In this document: one piece after another, positions 9,502 to 18,878 of the stretch
Layout of the letters: each line of letters opens with the position of its first letter
How positions within the stretch are numbered: the first letter of the stretch is position 1
Source: Rikenellaceae bacterium
Lineage (GTDB): Bacteria > Bacteroidota > Bacteroidia > Bacteroidales > Rikenellaceae
NCBI GenBank assembly: GCA_015059685.1
Contig: SUZW01000001.1
Coordinates: 103,603 to 167,602, forward strand
DNA length: 64,000 bases
Direction: 5' to 3'
The notes under the pieces: model-generated
What the model was told of the DNA's origin: nothing
The model's database searches: none
The model's input: only the letters and a program-made list of their open reading frames with translations
Program-made: the position numbers and the translations under genes

Positions 9502-11283
9502 ATGGAGAAGTTTATCGTATCGGCTCGAAAGTATCGCCCTGCCACCTTTGCAAGCGTGGTGGGCCAAAACCACATCACCTCGACGCTCAAGAATGCCATC
9601 GAGCGTGGTCAGTTGGCACACGCCTATCTCTTTTGCGGACCCCGAGGTGTCGGCAAGACCACTTGCGCCCGCATCTTTGCGAAGGCCATAAACTGCCTCT
9701 CGCCAAATGGTGCCGAGGCGTGTGATCAGTGCGACTCGTGTCGCTCGTTCAACGAAAATCGCTCGCTCAATATCCACGAGCTTGATGCTGCATCGAACAA
9801 CTCGGTCGAGGATATCCGCCTTCTTATTGAGCAGGTGCGAGTTCTGCCACAGATAGGTCGCTACTCGGTATTTATCATCGACGAGGTGCACATGCTCTCG
9901 GCAGCAGCCTTCAACGCCTTCCTCAAGACGCTGGAGGAGCCTCCGCAGCACGCCATATTTATCCTCGCCACAACCGAGAAGCACAAGATTATACCAACCA
10001 TCCTCTCCCGTTGTCAGATTTACGATTTCAATCGTATTCGTGTGGAGGATGCAGTGGGCTATCTCCGCTATATCGCCCAGAGTGAGGGTGTGGAGGCCGA
10101 CGAGGAGTCGCTCAACCTTATCGCACAGAAGGCCGATGGCGGTATGCGTGATGCTCTGTCGATGTTCGACAAGGCGGTGTCGTTCTGCGGTGCGAAGTTG
10201 GAGTACAAGGCTGTGGCAGCGACCTTGAATGTTCTCGATTACGAAACATATTTCCATTTTACGGAGTTGCTCCTGCAGGGCGATTATGTAAATGCTCTCT
10301 TGGAGTATGATGCAGTGCTTACAAAGGGCTTCTCGGGCCAGATATTTATGGCGGGCTTGAACCAACACTTCCGTGACCTGATGATGGCACGAGGGGCGGG
10401 TATATCGCTTATAGAATATACGGGCTCGTTGCTCGAGAAGTATCGTACGCAGGCGGCAAAGTGTGACGGAGCCTTCCTCTTTGGAGCTATATCGTTGCTT
10501 ACCGAGGCCGATTCGAAGCTTCGCACGGCAACATCGCAACGACTTCTGGTTGAGCTCACGCTGATGAAGATTGCAGCGCTCGGCCAAAAAAAAAACGATG
10601 ATTTAGAGCTGCCCACGCAGACAACCTATCAGCTGCCAAACCTAAACGAAGCGCCACAGGTGACGGTTGTCGCAACGCCAACCACGCAGGCGCAACCACA
10701 GGCGCAACCACAAGCCGAGGCTAAATCGGAGGCACCGGCACCACAACCGGCACCACAACCGGTATCGCAGCTTATCGCAGAGCCTGTTGCTCCGACCGCA
10801 TCGCAACCAACCTCACAATCGACACCACAACGCAGAGCAAGTCGCTTGGGTGGGTCGTTGCAGGATATAATGGCGCAGGTGTCGGCTCCAACGGAGGGTG
10901 AAGGTAACCCATTGGAGGTGATGATAGATCCCGAGAGTGAGGCAAAACTCAACGCTGCGAAGGAGCAGATTGTGAAGCGTATGTGCGACGAGCGAGCACG
11001 CTTTGTGTCGGCATTCGAGAATATCCGTTTCGAGGGCAACACCGTGATTTTGGCGGTACCGACAGATGGCTTGCGTGACGAGTTGCTCGGTATGCGTTTC
11101 GAGATTTTGAAATCTATAGTCGAGATAGCGGGGATAAAGGGTATCCTCGAGATGACTATCGAGGTCAAGGATATAGAGTTCAAGTTGAAACCCGTGAAGC
11201 TGGAGGATCGTGAGGCTCACATCCTCAAGTTGGCCCCCGAGATGGGCTACTTGGCACAGCTTTTTGACACGATGAACGAGTAG
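9502..11283 (+). CDS. dnaX: DNA polymerase III subunits gamma and tau
   Basis: 593 residues from the ATG at 9502 (MEKFIVSARKYRPATF, the conserved Bacteroidetes DnaX start); the track start at 9460 lies upstream of the promoter. The AAA+ clamp-loader domains show Walker A GPRGVGKTT at 46-54, a four-Cys zinc module (about 65-80), Walker B VFIIDEVH and the SRC arginine-finger motif. A Pro/Gln/Ala-rich linker (about 385-450) leads to a C-terminal tau-like domain. At 10586-10595 the gene carries ten consecutive A residues (codons 362-365), exactly at the end of domain III; slippage by one base either way meets a stop within a few codons, giving a gamma-like product of about 366 residues. The protein loads the sliding clamp and couples polymerases at the fork. 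Confidence 0.96.
   Translation: MEKFIVSARKYRPATFASVVGQNHITSTLKNAIERGQLAHAYLFCGPRGVGKTTCARIFAKAINCLSPNGAEACDQCDSCRSFNENRSLNIHELDAASNNSVEDIRLLIEQVRVLPQIGRYSVFIIDEVHMLSAAAFNAFLKTLEEPPQHAIFILATTEKHKIIPTILSRCQIYDFNRIRVEDAVGYLRYIAQSEGVEADEESLNLIAQKADGGMRDALSMFDKAVSFCGAKLEYKAVAATLNVLDYETYFHFTELLLQGDYVNALLEYDAVLTKGFSGQIFMAGLNQHFRDLMMARGAGISLIEYTGSLLEKYRTQAAKCDGAFLFGAISLLTEADSKLRTATSQRLLVELTLMKIAALGQKKNDDLELPTQTTYQLPNLNEAPQVTVVATPTTQAQPQAQPQAEAKSEAPAPQPAPQPVSQLIAEPVAPTASQPTSQSTPQRRASRLGGSLQDIMAQVSAPTEGEGNPLEVMIDPESEAKLNAAKEQIVKRMCDERARFVSAFENIRFEGNTVILAVPTDGLRDELLGMRFEILKSIVEIAGIKGILEMTIEVKDIEFKLKPVKLEDREAHILKLAPEMGYLAQLFDTMNE
10586..10595 (+). promoter_or_regulatory. A10 slippage site in dnaX
   Basis: Ten A residues in the frame CAA AAA AAA AAC. 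One extra A or a -1 ribosomal slip gives ...AAA CGA TGA; one A fewer or a +1 shift gives ACG ATG ATT TAG. Both alternative frames therefore stop at once. This matches the known logic of dnaX recoding in E. coli (ribosomal) and Thermus (transcriptional slippage on an A run). Use in this organism is inferred. Confidence 0.7.
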
Positions 11284-11316
11284 AAAGTTAAACAACAAAA
11301 TATAGTTAGAAAAGAG

Positions 11317-12615
11317 ATGAGTAGAAAGAATTTTGTAGAGGAGTTGCAGTGGCGAGGTATGATCCACACGATTATGCCCGGTGCCGAGGAGCAACTCGCA
11401 AAGGAGATGACAACGGCTTACCTTGGTATTGACCCTACGGCAGACTCGCTGCATATCGGTCACTTGGTGGGCGTGATGATATTGAAGCACTTGCAGATGT
11501 GCGGACACCGCCCAATCGCCTTGGTCGGAGGTGCTACGGGAATGATTGGTGACCCTTCGGGTAAGTCGCAGGAGCGCAACCTGCTGAACGAGGAGGCTTT
11601 GCGCCACAATCAGGAGGCTATCAAGGCACAGTTGGCTCGTCTTATCGACTTCGACTCGGATGCCGAGAATGCAGCCGTGATGGTGAACAACTACGACTGG
11701 ATGAAGGAGTTTTCGTTCCTCGATTTCGCCCGTGATATCGGTAAGTGCATTACCGTAAACTATATGATGGCCAAAGACTCGGTCAAGAAGCGTTTTAATG
11801 GCGAGGGCGATGGTATGTCGTTCACCGAGTTTACATATCAGCTCTTGCAGGGTTACGACTTCCTGCACCTCTACCAGACTATGAACTGCAAGTTGCAGCT
11901 TGGTGGAGCAGACCAATGGGGCAACATCACCACGGGTACGGAGCTTATTCGTCGCAAACTCGGCTCGGAGGCGGAGGCATTTGCTATCACCTGCCCACTT
12001 ATCACAAAGGCTGACGGCACGAAGTTCGGCAAGACCGAGAGTGGCAATGTATGGCTCGATGCCCGCTACACCTCGCCATACAAGTTCTATCAGTTCTGGC
12101 TCAATGTTAGCGATGACGATGCAAAGCGTTACATCAAGATTTTCACTCTGCTCGACCGTGAGACTATTGAGAAGTTGATTGCCGAGCACGACGAAGCACC
12201 ACACTTGCGACTCTTGCAGAAGCGTTTGGCCGAGGAGGTTACAACGATGATACACTCTCGTGAGGAGTACGAGAAGGCTGTCGAGGCTTCGCAGATACTC
12301 TTCGGACAATCTACATCGGAGGCGTTGCATCGCCTCGATGAGCAGACCCTGTTGCAGGTCTTCGATGGTGTTCCGCAGTTCAAGGTGTCGAAGGAGGAGT
12401 TGGGTTGCTCGTTTATCGACCTCTGTGCCGAGAAGTCGTCTATCTTCCCATCGAAGGGTGAGTGCCGCAAGATGATACAGGGCGGAGGCGTGTCGCTCAA
12501 CAAGGAGAAGGTGACCGACATTCAGCGCACCGTAACTGCCGAGGATTTGATTGCCGAGAAGTATATCTTGGTGCAGCGAGGTAAGAAGAACTACTATCTT
12601 GTAATTGTTGAGTAG
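11317..12615 (+). CDS. tyrS: Tyrosyl-tRNA synthetase
   Basis: 432 residues, a normal length for bacterial TyrRS. The class-I catalytic core shows the HIGH box as SLHIGHLVG (about 46-54), a tyrosine-binding segment [10 protein letters not shown], the GGADQWGN motif and the KMSKS-type loop KFGKTESG (about 232-239). A C-terminal S4-like RNA-binding domain follows (about 355-432). It charges tRNA-Tyr in the cytoplasm. The gene starts 33 nt after dnaX and its TAG shares its last base with the GTG of folB, so dnaX-tyrS-folB may be one transcript. Confidence 0.97.
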   Translation: MSRKNFVEELQWRGMIHTIMPGAEEQLAKEMTTAYLGIDPTADSLHIGHLVGVMILKHLQMCGHRPIALVGGATGMIGDPSGKSQERNLLNEEALRHNQEAIKAQLARLIDFDSDAENAAVMVNNYDWMKEFSFLDFARDIGKCITVNYMMAKDSVKKRFNGEGDGMSFTEFTYQLLQGYDFLHLYQTMNCKLQLGGADQWGNITTGTELIRRKLGSEAEAFAITCPLITKADGTKFGKTESGNVWLDARYTSPYKFYQFWLNVSDDDAKRYIKIFTLLDRETIEKLIAEHDEAPHLRLLQKRLAEEVTTMIHSREEYEKAVEASQILFGQSTSEALHRLDEQTLLQVFDGVPQFKVSKEELGCSFIDLCAEKSSIFPSKGECRKMIQGGGVSLNKEKVTDIQRTVTAEDLIAEKYILVQRGKKNYYLVIVE

Positions 12616-12977
12616 TGAGCGCAAAATTATATACAATCGAGTTGGAGGGTATGGATTTCCACGCCCTCCATGGTTGTTACGAGTTGGAGCGACAGACAGG
12701 AAGCCACTTCGAGGTGTCGTTGCGCATCACAGCCGAACTGGGAACGGTTGCCGATGATGACGATGTGACGAAGGCGGTGAACTATCTGACCGTATATGAG
12801 GTGGTGCGTGAGCAGATGGGGCGCACGCAACACACCATCGAGCGAGTAGCGCAAAATATCATAGATGCTCTGCACGAGCGTTTTCCGCAGATTTGCGAAA
12901 CGGAGTGTCGGGTGACAAAGGTTGCCCCACCGCTTGGAGGTAAGGTGGCGCGAGTGAGCGTAATACTTCGAGGTTAA
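12615..12977 (+). CDS. folB: Dihydroneopterin aldolase
   Basis: 120 residues, typical for FolB, which converts 7,8-dihydroneopterin to 6-hydroxymethyl-7,8-dihydropterin in folate synthesis. The family features seen are the N-terminal LEGMDFHALHGCYELER segment (substrate-site region) and the C-terminal VTKVAPPLGGKVARVSV, where the conserved K-P/A-P-P-L/I core and the catalytic Lys lie. It starts with GTG overlapping the tyrS stop by one base, which suggests translational coupling. Confidence 0.92.
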   Translation: MSAKLYTIELEGMDFHALHGCYELERQTGSHFEVSLRITAELGTVADDDDVTKAVNYLTVYEVVREQMGRTQHTIERVAQNIIDALHERFPQICETECRVTKVAPPLGGKVARVSVILRG

Positions 12978-13004
12978 TGGGGGATTAGGTTATTTGGGTT
13001 TATA

Positions 13005-14309
13005 ATGAGAGAAGGAAATAACAACTCTTTTGGTAGTAAGATAGGCGCAGTATTGGTTGCTGCTGGCAGTGCGATAGGCTTGGGTAGTATTTGGCGTTTT
13101 CCCTATATCGCAGGCGAGAATGGCGGTGGAGCATTCGTGTTGCTCTACCTCGTTTGTGTGTTGATACTCGGCATACCTGTTATGTTGTCGGAGTTTGCTA
13201 TCGGCACACACACCCGCAAAGGCCCCGTGAAGGCCTACGAGCAGTTCTCAAAGTGGTGGAAACCGCTTGGCTACAACAGTATCATCGTTTCGACGCTCAT
13301 TTCGGGCTTCTACTACATTGTGGCGGGTTGGTCGCTCTACTACTTTGTCACATCGATTGATGGTACGCTCTACTCGGGTGAGGAGTTTCACTCGATATTC
13401 GAGAGGTTTACCTCGTCGTGGAAGGAGCCGTTCTACACGATGCTCTTTATCCTGATGACTCATATCGTGGTGGCACGAGGTGTCCGCAAGGGGTTGGAGC
13501 GCACGGCAGAGTGGGTTATGCCCATTCTCTTCGTGATGCTTATAGCTATGGCTCTGCGCTCGGCAACAATGGAGGGTGCTGCCAAAGGCTACGAGTTCCT
13601 CTTTAAGCCCGACTTCTCGAAGGCTTTTACCGTGAAAACCATCGTAAGTGCCATAGGTCAGGCGTTCTTCTCACTCTCGATAGGCTTGGGCTGCCTCATA
13701 ACCTTCGCATCCTACTTTAAGAGGGGGACAAACCTCTCGACTACAGCGTGGTCGGCATCGTTGATGACCTTCTTTGTGGCGGTGCTGTCGGGTATGGTTA
13801 TCTTCCCTGCGGTGTTCAGTGTCAAGGGGTTGGAGCCGACACAGGGCCCGACACTTATCTTTGAAACACTACCTTTCGTGTTTAAGGATATGGCGATGCC
13901 GGAGTTTTGGTCGGCCGTATTCTTCTTGTTGATAGCTTTGGCTGCCTTGACCTCGACAATAACATTTCACGAGGTTATCACGGAGTATTTCCAGGAGCAC
14001 CACAACCTCACCCGACAAAAGGGTGCTGCCATATCAACAGCGATAGCCGTTGTGTCGGCAATATTGTGTCTGTGGTCGGGCAAGATTTTCGACTTTTTCG
14101 ATATGATTACAGCCGATGTGCTGATGCCACTCGGGGGTCTGCTGACCTGCATCTTTGCCGGGTGGGCGTTTAAGCGTGCCGACTTCCGCAAGGAGATTTC
14201 AAACAATGGCACTCTGCGTGCGCCACTCTTCGGGCTGCTGGTCTTTCTGCTGAAGTGGGTTGCTCCGATGCTTATAGGTACTACCTTTATATATAATTTG
14301 ATATTTTAA
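13005..14309 (+). CDS. Sodium-dependent neurotransmitter:sodium symporter (NSS) family transporter
   Basis: 434 residues with about 11 hydrophobic helices. The start GSKIGAVLVAAGSAIGLGSIWRFPY is the NSS/SNF signature of TM1, with the unwound substrate- and sodium-site region. NSS proteins of this bacterial type (LeuT/MhsT-like, often with 11 TM) import amino acids with sodium at the inner membrane; the substrate cannot be read here. It lies 27 nt after folB on the same strand. Confidence 0.92.
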   Translation: MREGNNNSFGSKIGAVLVAAGSAIGLGSIWRFPYIAGENGGGAFVLLYLVCVLILGIPVMLSEFAIGTHTRKGPVKAYEQFSKWWKPLGYNSIIVSTLISGFYYIVAGWSLYYFVTSIDGTLYSGEEFHSIFERFTSSWKEPFYTMLFILMTHIVVARGVRKGLERTAEWVMPILFVMLIAMALRSATMEGAAKGYEFLFKPDFSKAFTVKTIVSAIGQAFFSLSIGLGCLITFASYFKRGTNLSTTAWSASLMTFFVAVLSGMVIFPAVFSVKGLEPTQGPTLIFETLPFVFKDMAMPEFWSAVFFLLIALAALTSTITFHEVITEYFQEHHNLTRQKGAAISTAIAVVSAILCLWSGKIFDFFDMITADVLMPLGGLLTCIFAGWAFKRADFRKEISNNGTLRAPLFGLLVFLLKWVAPMLIGTTFIYNLIF

Positions 14310-14353
14310 CGCATATTTTTGTTGAGTAGGCTCGAAGAGATGAGTTTTTTGCA

Positions 14354-14361
14354 TAAATTTG
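14354..14361 (+). promoter_or_regulatory. -7 element TAAATTTG upstream of FISUMP lipoprotein
   Basis: TAAATTTG matches the TAnnTTTG consensus 45 nt before the ATG at 14407. No clear TTTG lies at the usual distance upstream. Confidence 0.45.
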
Positions 14362-14406
14362 CGGCCGTTAGTAGAAGTTATTTAGGTTTATAAATTATTT
14401 TGGTAT

Positions 14407-16926
14407 ATGAGAAAGATTTTTTATTCAATCGCAGTGCTGGCGACAATGTTTGTTGTGTCATCGTGCGAAAATGATGGAGTAGGCAATGGTGGCGACGATG
14501 TTGTTGCTGTTGTTGCAACGCTCGAGAATGGTCGTCGATGGAGCATTGGCGACGAGGTGATTATAAATGGTGGCAAGTACACTGTAAATGAAGGTGAAAG
14601 CTCTACCACCATTATAGGCAATGTTGATGCAGCCGACAAATATTGCGCAGCATACGATATCGGCAATGGCTCGATTGTGGGCACCACGCTCAACTTTGAG
14701 GTTGCCTCTGTGCAGGGCCCTGCCTTGTCTATGGCAAAGCCGATGGTGGCATCGAACACCAAACCGAACCTGGTGTTCAAGAACCTCCTCGGAACATTGA
14801 GTCTGTCGGTATCGGGTAGTGGCACTATTACCCGTGTTATTGTAAGCTCACCCGAGGCACCTATCGCAGGAAATGGTAGCGTAGAGATCGACTTCTCGGG
14901 CTCACCCGTTGTCACGATGGGTAGCGATGGTGCTCGTTCCATCACGGTAGATTTGGGCGAGGGCGTAGCACTTCCTGCATCGGTAGATCTGAATTTGCCT
15001 GCAAATATTTATGCCGGACTTGTGGTTACAATCTATGGCACCGACAACGAGGTTATGAGCGCAAAGAGCCTCTCGGCAGTAGAGGTATCTCGTGGCGAGG
15101 TTGCCACGGTCAATGTGGAGTACACTCCAGATGCAGAGGCTCCGACCTATCTTACAGCAACATTGGAGGCTGACGCTGATGGCGTGGCTCACACTTGGTT
15201 GTCGAACTCGGTGTTGTATGTGAATGGCGTTCCTGCACAGATTGCAGGAGGCGTAGGCACAGCAAATGGTGAGTTTGGCCCTGTGTCGAGTGCCGACACC
15301 TACTATGTATCGACCTCGTCGGCTTCGGCAAATGGTTTGAGTGGTCAGGCTTTGCGTACCGCTATCCCTACTACGCAGCGTTATGGCGCAGCTCTCTCGA
15401 CCTTAAACCCTGCCGTGGGTAAGACAACCTCGAATGAGGTGGCATTGAGCTACCTTGCAGGTGGCGTAAGTGTTGAGGTTGCAGGTCCGCATATTCTGCG
15501 TACCGTAACCCTCTCAGGTATGAATAATCGTCGTCTTAGCGGCAATGGCGTTGTCGATTTATCGACCTCGACAGCCCGCCTGTCGTTGAATTCGGATGCA
15601 TCGAAGGATATAGTTGTTGATTGTGGCACTGCGGGTGTAAATATCGAAAGTGGTGCAACATTCCGCTTCGTCTTGCCTGCCGACAACTACGCTGAGGGCT
15701 TTACCCTCTCGTTGGTTGATGCCAACGGACAGACCTTCTCGGCAGAACTTGCAGGTGTCGCTGTTGAGCGCAACAAGATTGCAGCCTTGGAGAAGGTTGA
15801 GTGGGAGAGTGCGCAGGGCGATGGCAACAACCTCAGCAAACTCGGCTACTCGAACTGCTATATGGTTCACATGGAGGGCGACTACACCTTCAAGACTCGC
15901 AAGGTGGATAACACCGCTATCAACAACATTGCCAAGGCCGATTGGTTGTGGGTTTCGGTTGTTGAGGGCAAGAGTGGCAACGCTCTTATCTCGAATGTGA
16001 AGTATGAGGATGGTACAATCAGCTTTACCGCTTCGGCAGAGAAGGGTAACGCCTTGATTGCCGCATTCGATGGCGAGGGTAATATCGTATGGTCGTGGCA
16101 TATTTGGCTTACCGATATGCCTGAGGTTTATGACTACCAGAACAACAGCATACCACAGAGTGGCGGTTTGACAGATGGCTACTACTGTATGGACCGAAAC
16201 CTCGGTGCTACTTCGGCAGAGTTGCTCGGTGGCTACGAGACATTTGGCCTCTACTATCAGTGGGGTCGTAAGGACCCATTCATAGGCGATAAGCAGGAGG
16301 AGCGTAAACGCGATACCGAGGCTGGTGGTTGGAAAGATGTTGTACCGGCATTTGGCAATGGCTCACAGCTCACAATCTGCAATAGCGCATATTCGCAGGC
16401 ACAGTGGGTATCAACGGCTACATCCGATGAGATAGGCACAATAGAGTATGCTACGGCACACCCTATGACATTCCTCCACACAGGTACCGGCAGTAAGTCA
16501 AATTGGCGAGCAAAATCAACCCTTACATCTGACGAGATGTATGATGCCGACAAGAATTTGTGGCGCCCATTCCAAAAGAGTAACTACGATCCGTGTCCAG
16601 TGGGTTATCAAGTGCCTCGTAGGGCTATGTGGGTTAGCTTGGTAAGCGAAAACAGTGTACATACCGAGTATAAGGGTTTTGTGCACACCACAGACCTCGG
16701 TGCAAAGGTATGGTATCCATCAGCGGGCTATCGTAGCGCACACCCTGCTGACTTGGGCTCGCTGATGAGTGTGCAGAACGATACAGGTTTCGTAAAGATA
16801 TGGTCTTCGGAGTTGGAGGTTGCCGAAAGTTCGTACTGTTTCACCTTCGACTATCCAATGTTCTACGCAGGTCAGGGTGCAAACTGGGGCCACGGCTACA
16901 ATGTAAGATGTGTTAAGGCGTACTAA
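14407..16926 (+). CDS. FISUMP-domain lipoprotein with fimbrillin-like repeats
   Basis: 839 residues. The lipoprotein signal ends VVSSC and is followed by an acidic/Gly stretch typical of surface-exported Bacteroidetes lipoproteins. Two related beta-rich units of the fimbrillin/Mfa type are visible (about 30-240 and 245-465; compare NLVFKNLLGTLSLSVSG with VALSYLAGGVSVEVAG and their following strands). The C-terminal about 280 residues are a Fibrobacter succinogenes major paralogous (FISUMP) domain: YYCMDRNLGAT, YYQWGRKDPF, NYDPCPVGYQVPR, YNVRCVKAY. Such proteins are cell-surface and probably adhesive. The next lipoprotein gene starts 20 nt later, so the two form an operon. Confidence 0.88.
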   Translation: MRKIFYSIAVLATMFVVSSCENDGVGNGGDDVVAVVATLENGRRWSIGDEVIINGGKYTVNEGESSTTIIGNVDAADKYCAAYDIGNGSIVGTTLNFEVASVQGPALSMAKPMVASNTKPNLVFKNLLGTLSLSVSGSGTITRVIVSSPEAPIAGNGSVEIDFSGSPVVTMGSDGARSITVDLGEGVALPASVDLNLPANIYAGLVVTIYGTDNEVMSAKSLSAVEVSRGEVATVNVEYTPDAEAPTYLTATLEADADGVAHTWLSNSVLYVNGVPAQIAGGVGTANGEFGPVSSADTYYVSTSSASANGLSGQALRTAIPTTQRYGAALSTLNPAVGKTTSNEVALSYLAGGVSVEVAGPHILRTVTLSGMNNRRLSGNGVVDLSTSTARLSLNSDASKDIVVDCGTAGVNIESGATFRFVLPADNYAEGFTLSLVDANGQTFSAELAGVAVERNKIAALEKVEWESAQGDGNNLSKLGYSNCYMVHMEGDYTFKTRKVDNTAINNIAKADWLWVSVVEGKSGNALISNVKYEDGTISFTASAEKGNALIAAFDGEGNIVWSWHIWLTDMPEVYDYQNNSIPQSGGLTDGYYCMDRNLGATSAELLGGYETFGLYYQWGRKDPFIGDKQEERKRDTEAGGWKDVVPAFGNGSQLTICNSAYSQAQWVSTATSDEIGTIEYATAHPMTFLHTGTGSKSNWRAKSTLTSDEMYDADKNLWRPFQKSNYDPCPVGYQVPRRAMWVSLVSENSVHTEYKGFVHTTDLGAKVWYPSAGYRSAHPADLGSLMSVQNDTGFVKIWSSELEVAESSYCFTFDYPMFYAGQGANWGHGYNVRCVKAY

Positions 16927-16946
16927 TAATAGAGAGAATAGAAGAT

Positions 16947-18437
16947 ATGAAAAATATATTTTTAGCACTCGCTTGTGCAGCACTTGTGTTGTTGGCACCA
17001 GCCTGCAACAATGTAAACGGCGGTGATGATAGCAACAACAATATCACCCTCGAGGTTGCTCCCGAGAAGGTTGTATTTACTGCGGAGGGAGGCGTTGAGG
17101 CTGTTACAATCTCAACAAATGGAGATAGCTGGGACTTTACCAACGCCACTTCGTGGCTTGAGGTCTATGCCAATGGCTCGGAACTTACGCTTGTGGCTCT
17201 CGACTACTATGGCAAGGTTAATCGTAACGGTGAGGTTGTGGTTATAGCAACCAAGGGAGCCGATTTTGTAAAGAAGAGCATCGTTGTAGAGCAGGTGGCT
17301 CCGGGTGGGTCGTCGTCGGATGGTGATGCGAATTTCGAGTGCGAGGTGTTCAAGCAGATTGTGCTCGACTACTACGACCAGAATAACGATGGCTCATTGT
17401 CGGCCGAGGAGGCAGCAGCTGTGACCGACCTAACCCTCACATACGAGGAGAATGGCGAATATGGCAAGATAACCTCGCTCGCCGGTATCAAGAATTTCAA
17501 GAACCTCGTAAATCTCGATTGCGACTACAATGCCATCTCCAAGCTCGACTTGAGTGGTATGGAGAAGTTGGAGTATGTTGATTGCAGCCACAACACTATT
17601 GAGGAGATTAATCTAAATAACTGCCCTAATTTGAAGTGGTTGTATGCGAATATGAACAGCGTCAGCACGCTTCATCTCGATGGTTGCAATAAGCTGATGA
17701 CCTTACAGGCATATAAGAATAGTATTAGCAGCCTTGATGTTAGTGGCTTGCAGGATTTGGAGTACTTCGATTTAATGTTCAACACATTGACCGAGGTGAG
17801 ATTTAACGATTGTCCGAAGTTGAAAGTTGCATCACTGGGCAATAATAAGCTTATGTCATTGGAGTTGAAGGGTTTGCCGGCGATGTACACTTTGGGCTGC
17901 TACTCGAACAATATCTCTTCGCTCGATCTCTCGGAGTTGCCGAACCTCGAAATGCTCGAATGTTACAACAATAATATCTCTTCGCTTGACCTCTCGAAGA
18001 ATGCGAAACTTGCAACGCTGACTTGCCAAAACAACCTTATCAGCGAACTCAATATCGAGGGCTGCTCGGCATTGAAGAAGCTCGACTGCGAAAACAATCG
18101 TTTGAGTGGAACACTCGACACTTCGGCATATCCAAAGCTCTACTACCTCTATTGTGGCGGAAACAACATTTCGGAGTTGGTGATAAATAACAATACGGCT
18201 CTCACTGATGTAGATTGCGCAAATACACAGATTACAGCGTTGAATATATCGTCGCTTGTGGAGCTTACCTCGCTCAAAGCAAATGATTGCCGCCTTGTGG
18301 AGTTGGACGCAAGCAACAATCTCAAACTCGAAACGCTCTATTTGCAGGGCAACCCACTTACCAAGTTGGTGCTTGCAAACGGCCAGAGCATCAACGATTT
18401 GAAACTCGATAACCACGATGTGATTGAGTATAAATAG
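16947..18437 (+). CDS. BACON/EF-hand/LRR surface lipoprotein
   Basis: 496 residues. The signal ends LLAPAC. A BACON-like domain (about 30-115) with the usual TSWLEV core is followed by one canonical EF-hand loop DQNNDGSLSAEE (144-155). About 14 regular LRRs of roughly 21 residues follow (LKxLDCxNNxISxLDLS type, about 170-496). The LRR class is internalin-like and differs from the BspA-like repeats of the gene at 3322. A surface binding role is likely, and the EF-hand implies calcium binding. It is co-transcribed with the FISUMP lipoprotein. Confidence 0.88.
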   Translation: MKNIFLALACAALVLLAPACNNVNGGDDSNNNITLEVAPEKVVFTAEGGVEAVTISTNGDSWDFTNATSWLEVYANGSELTLVALDYYGKVNRNGEVVVIATKGADFVKKSIVVEQVAPGGSSSDGDANFECEVFKQIVLDYYDQNNDGSLSAEEAAAVTDLTLTYEENGEYGKITSLAGIKNFKNLVNLDCDYNAISKLDLSGMEKLEYVDCSHNTIEEINLNNCPNLKWLYANMNSVSTLHLDGCNKLMTLQAYKNSISSLDVSGLQDLEYFDLMFNTLTEVRFNDCPKLKVASLGNNKLMSLELKGLPAMYTLGCYSNNISSLDLSELPNLEMLECYNNNISSLDLSKNAKLATLTCQNNLISELNIEGCSALKKLDCENNRLSGTLDTSAYPKLYYLYCGGNNISELVINNNTALTDVDCANTQITALNISSLVELTSLKANDCRLVELDASNNLKLETLYLQGNPLTKLVLANGQSINDLKLDNHDVIEYK

Positions 18438-18492
18438 ACCCTTCGCATCGTTAGAACAGGAGCTATATAAATATAATTAGAGTTCTGTAAAT

Positions 18493-18531
18493 GAGGCCGA
18501 CCAAAAAGTTGTTTTGGTTGGCCTCTCTTTT
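18493..18531 (+). terminator. terminator of the FISUMP/LRR operon
   Basis: GAGGCCGACCAAAA pairs with TTTTGGTTGGCCTC around a 5-nt loop and is followed by TCTTTT, 55 nt after the LRR stop. Confidence 0.8.
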
Positions 18532-18582
18532 GCGAAGAAACGGGGCTTGCTCACAGATTTACAAAATATGGTAATGCAGCCA

Positions 18583-18650
18583 AAAACACAAGCAGACGAC
18601 TTAAAAAAGTCGTCTGCTCTGCAATTTTGGAGGTCTGAAGCGGATTCGAA
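18583..18650 (-). repeat. partial duplicate of tRNA-Cys 3' end plus its terminator
   Basis: This stretch repeats the hairpin CAGACGACTT-N4-AAGTCGTCTG and then AGGTCTGAAGCGGATTCGAA, which is the acceptor/T-arm 3' part of the tRNA-Cys gene at 18879. The match ends after the T-loop. The 185 bp between the copies (18651-18835) hold no gene but contain a hairpin, GCGGGGATA ... TATCCCCGC, and a second one near 18796-18836. Confidence 0.75.
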
Positions 18651-18837
18651 GCAAGGGCATAGCCCGCGCTCGCGGGGATACCTATTTGCACAGACGCAGT
18701 CGAGCAATTATATAAAATATCCCCGCAACCCTGCATCCAAAGGTGAGCAATACGCTAACCGTAGCAGAGCAGCAGCCGTAAGGCTGTGAGGGAGTTTTGG
18801 TGGGTGGGAGCTTGCTCACAAACCCACTAAAACACAA

Positions 18838-18862
18838 ACAGACGACTTAAAAAAGTCGTCTG
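18838..18862 (-). terminator. tRNA-Cys terminator hairpin
   Basis: A perfect 10-bp stem CAGACGACTT/AAGTCGTCTG lies about 20 nt downstream of the tRNA-Cys 3' end on the minus strand. Confidence 0.65.
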
Positions 18863-18878
18863 CTCTGCATTTTTTTCG

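Noticed and set aside
9484-10587. 367-aa minus-strand ORF within dnaX
   Set aside because: Antisense shadow; no domain, no ribosome-binding site.
10586-10595. A10 run as a sequencing error or disabling frameshift in dnaX
   Set aside because: The main frame is intact through the tau domain with the run as given, and dnaX recoding at A runs is well known.
10813-12636. 607-aa minus-strand ORF
   Set aside because: Shadow of tyrS and the dnaX 3' end; composition is Leu/His/Arg-rich as expected for an antisense frame and it has no recognisable domain.
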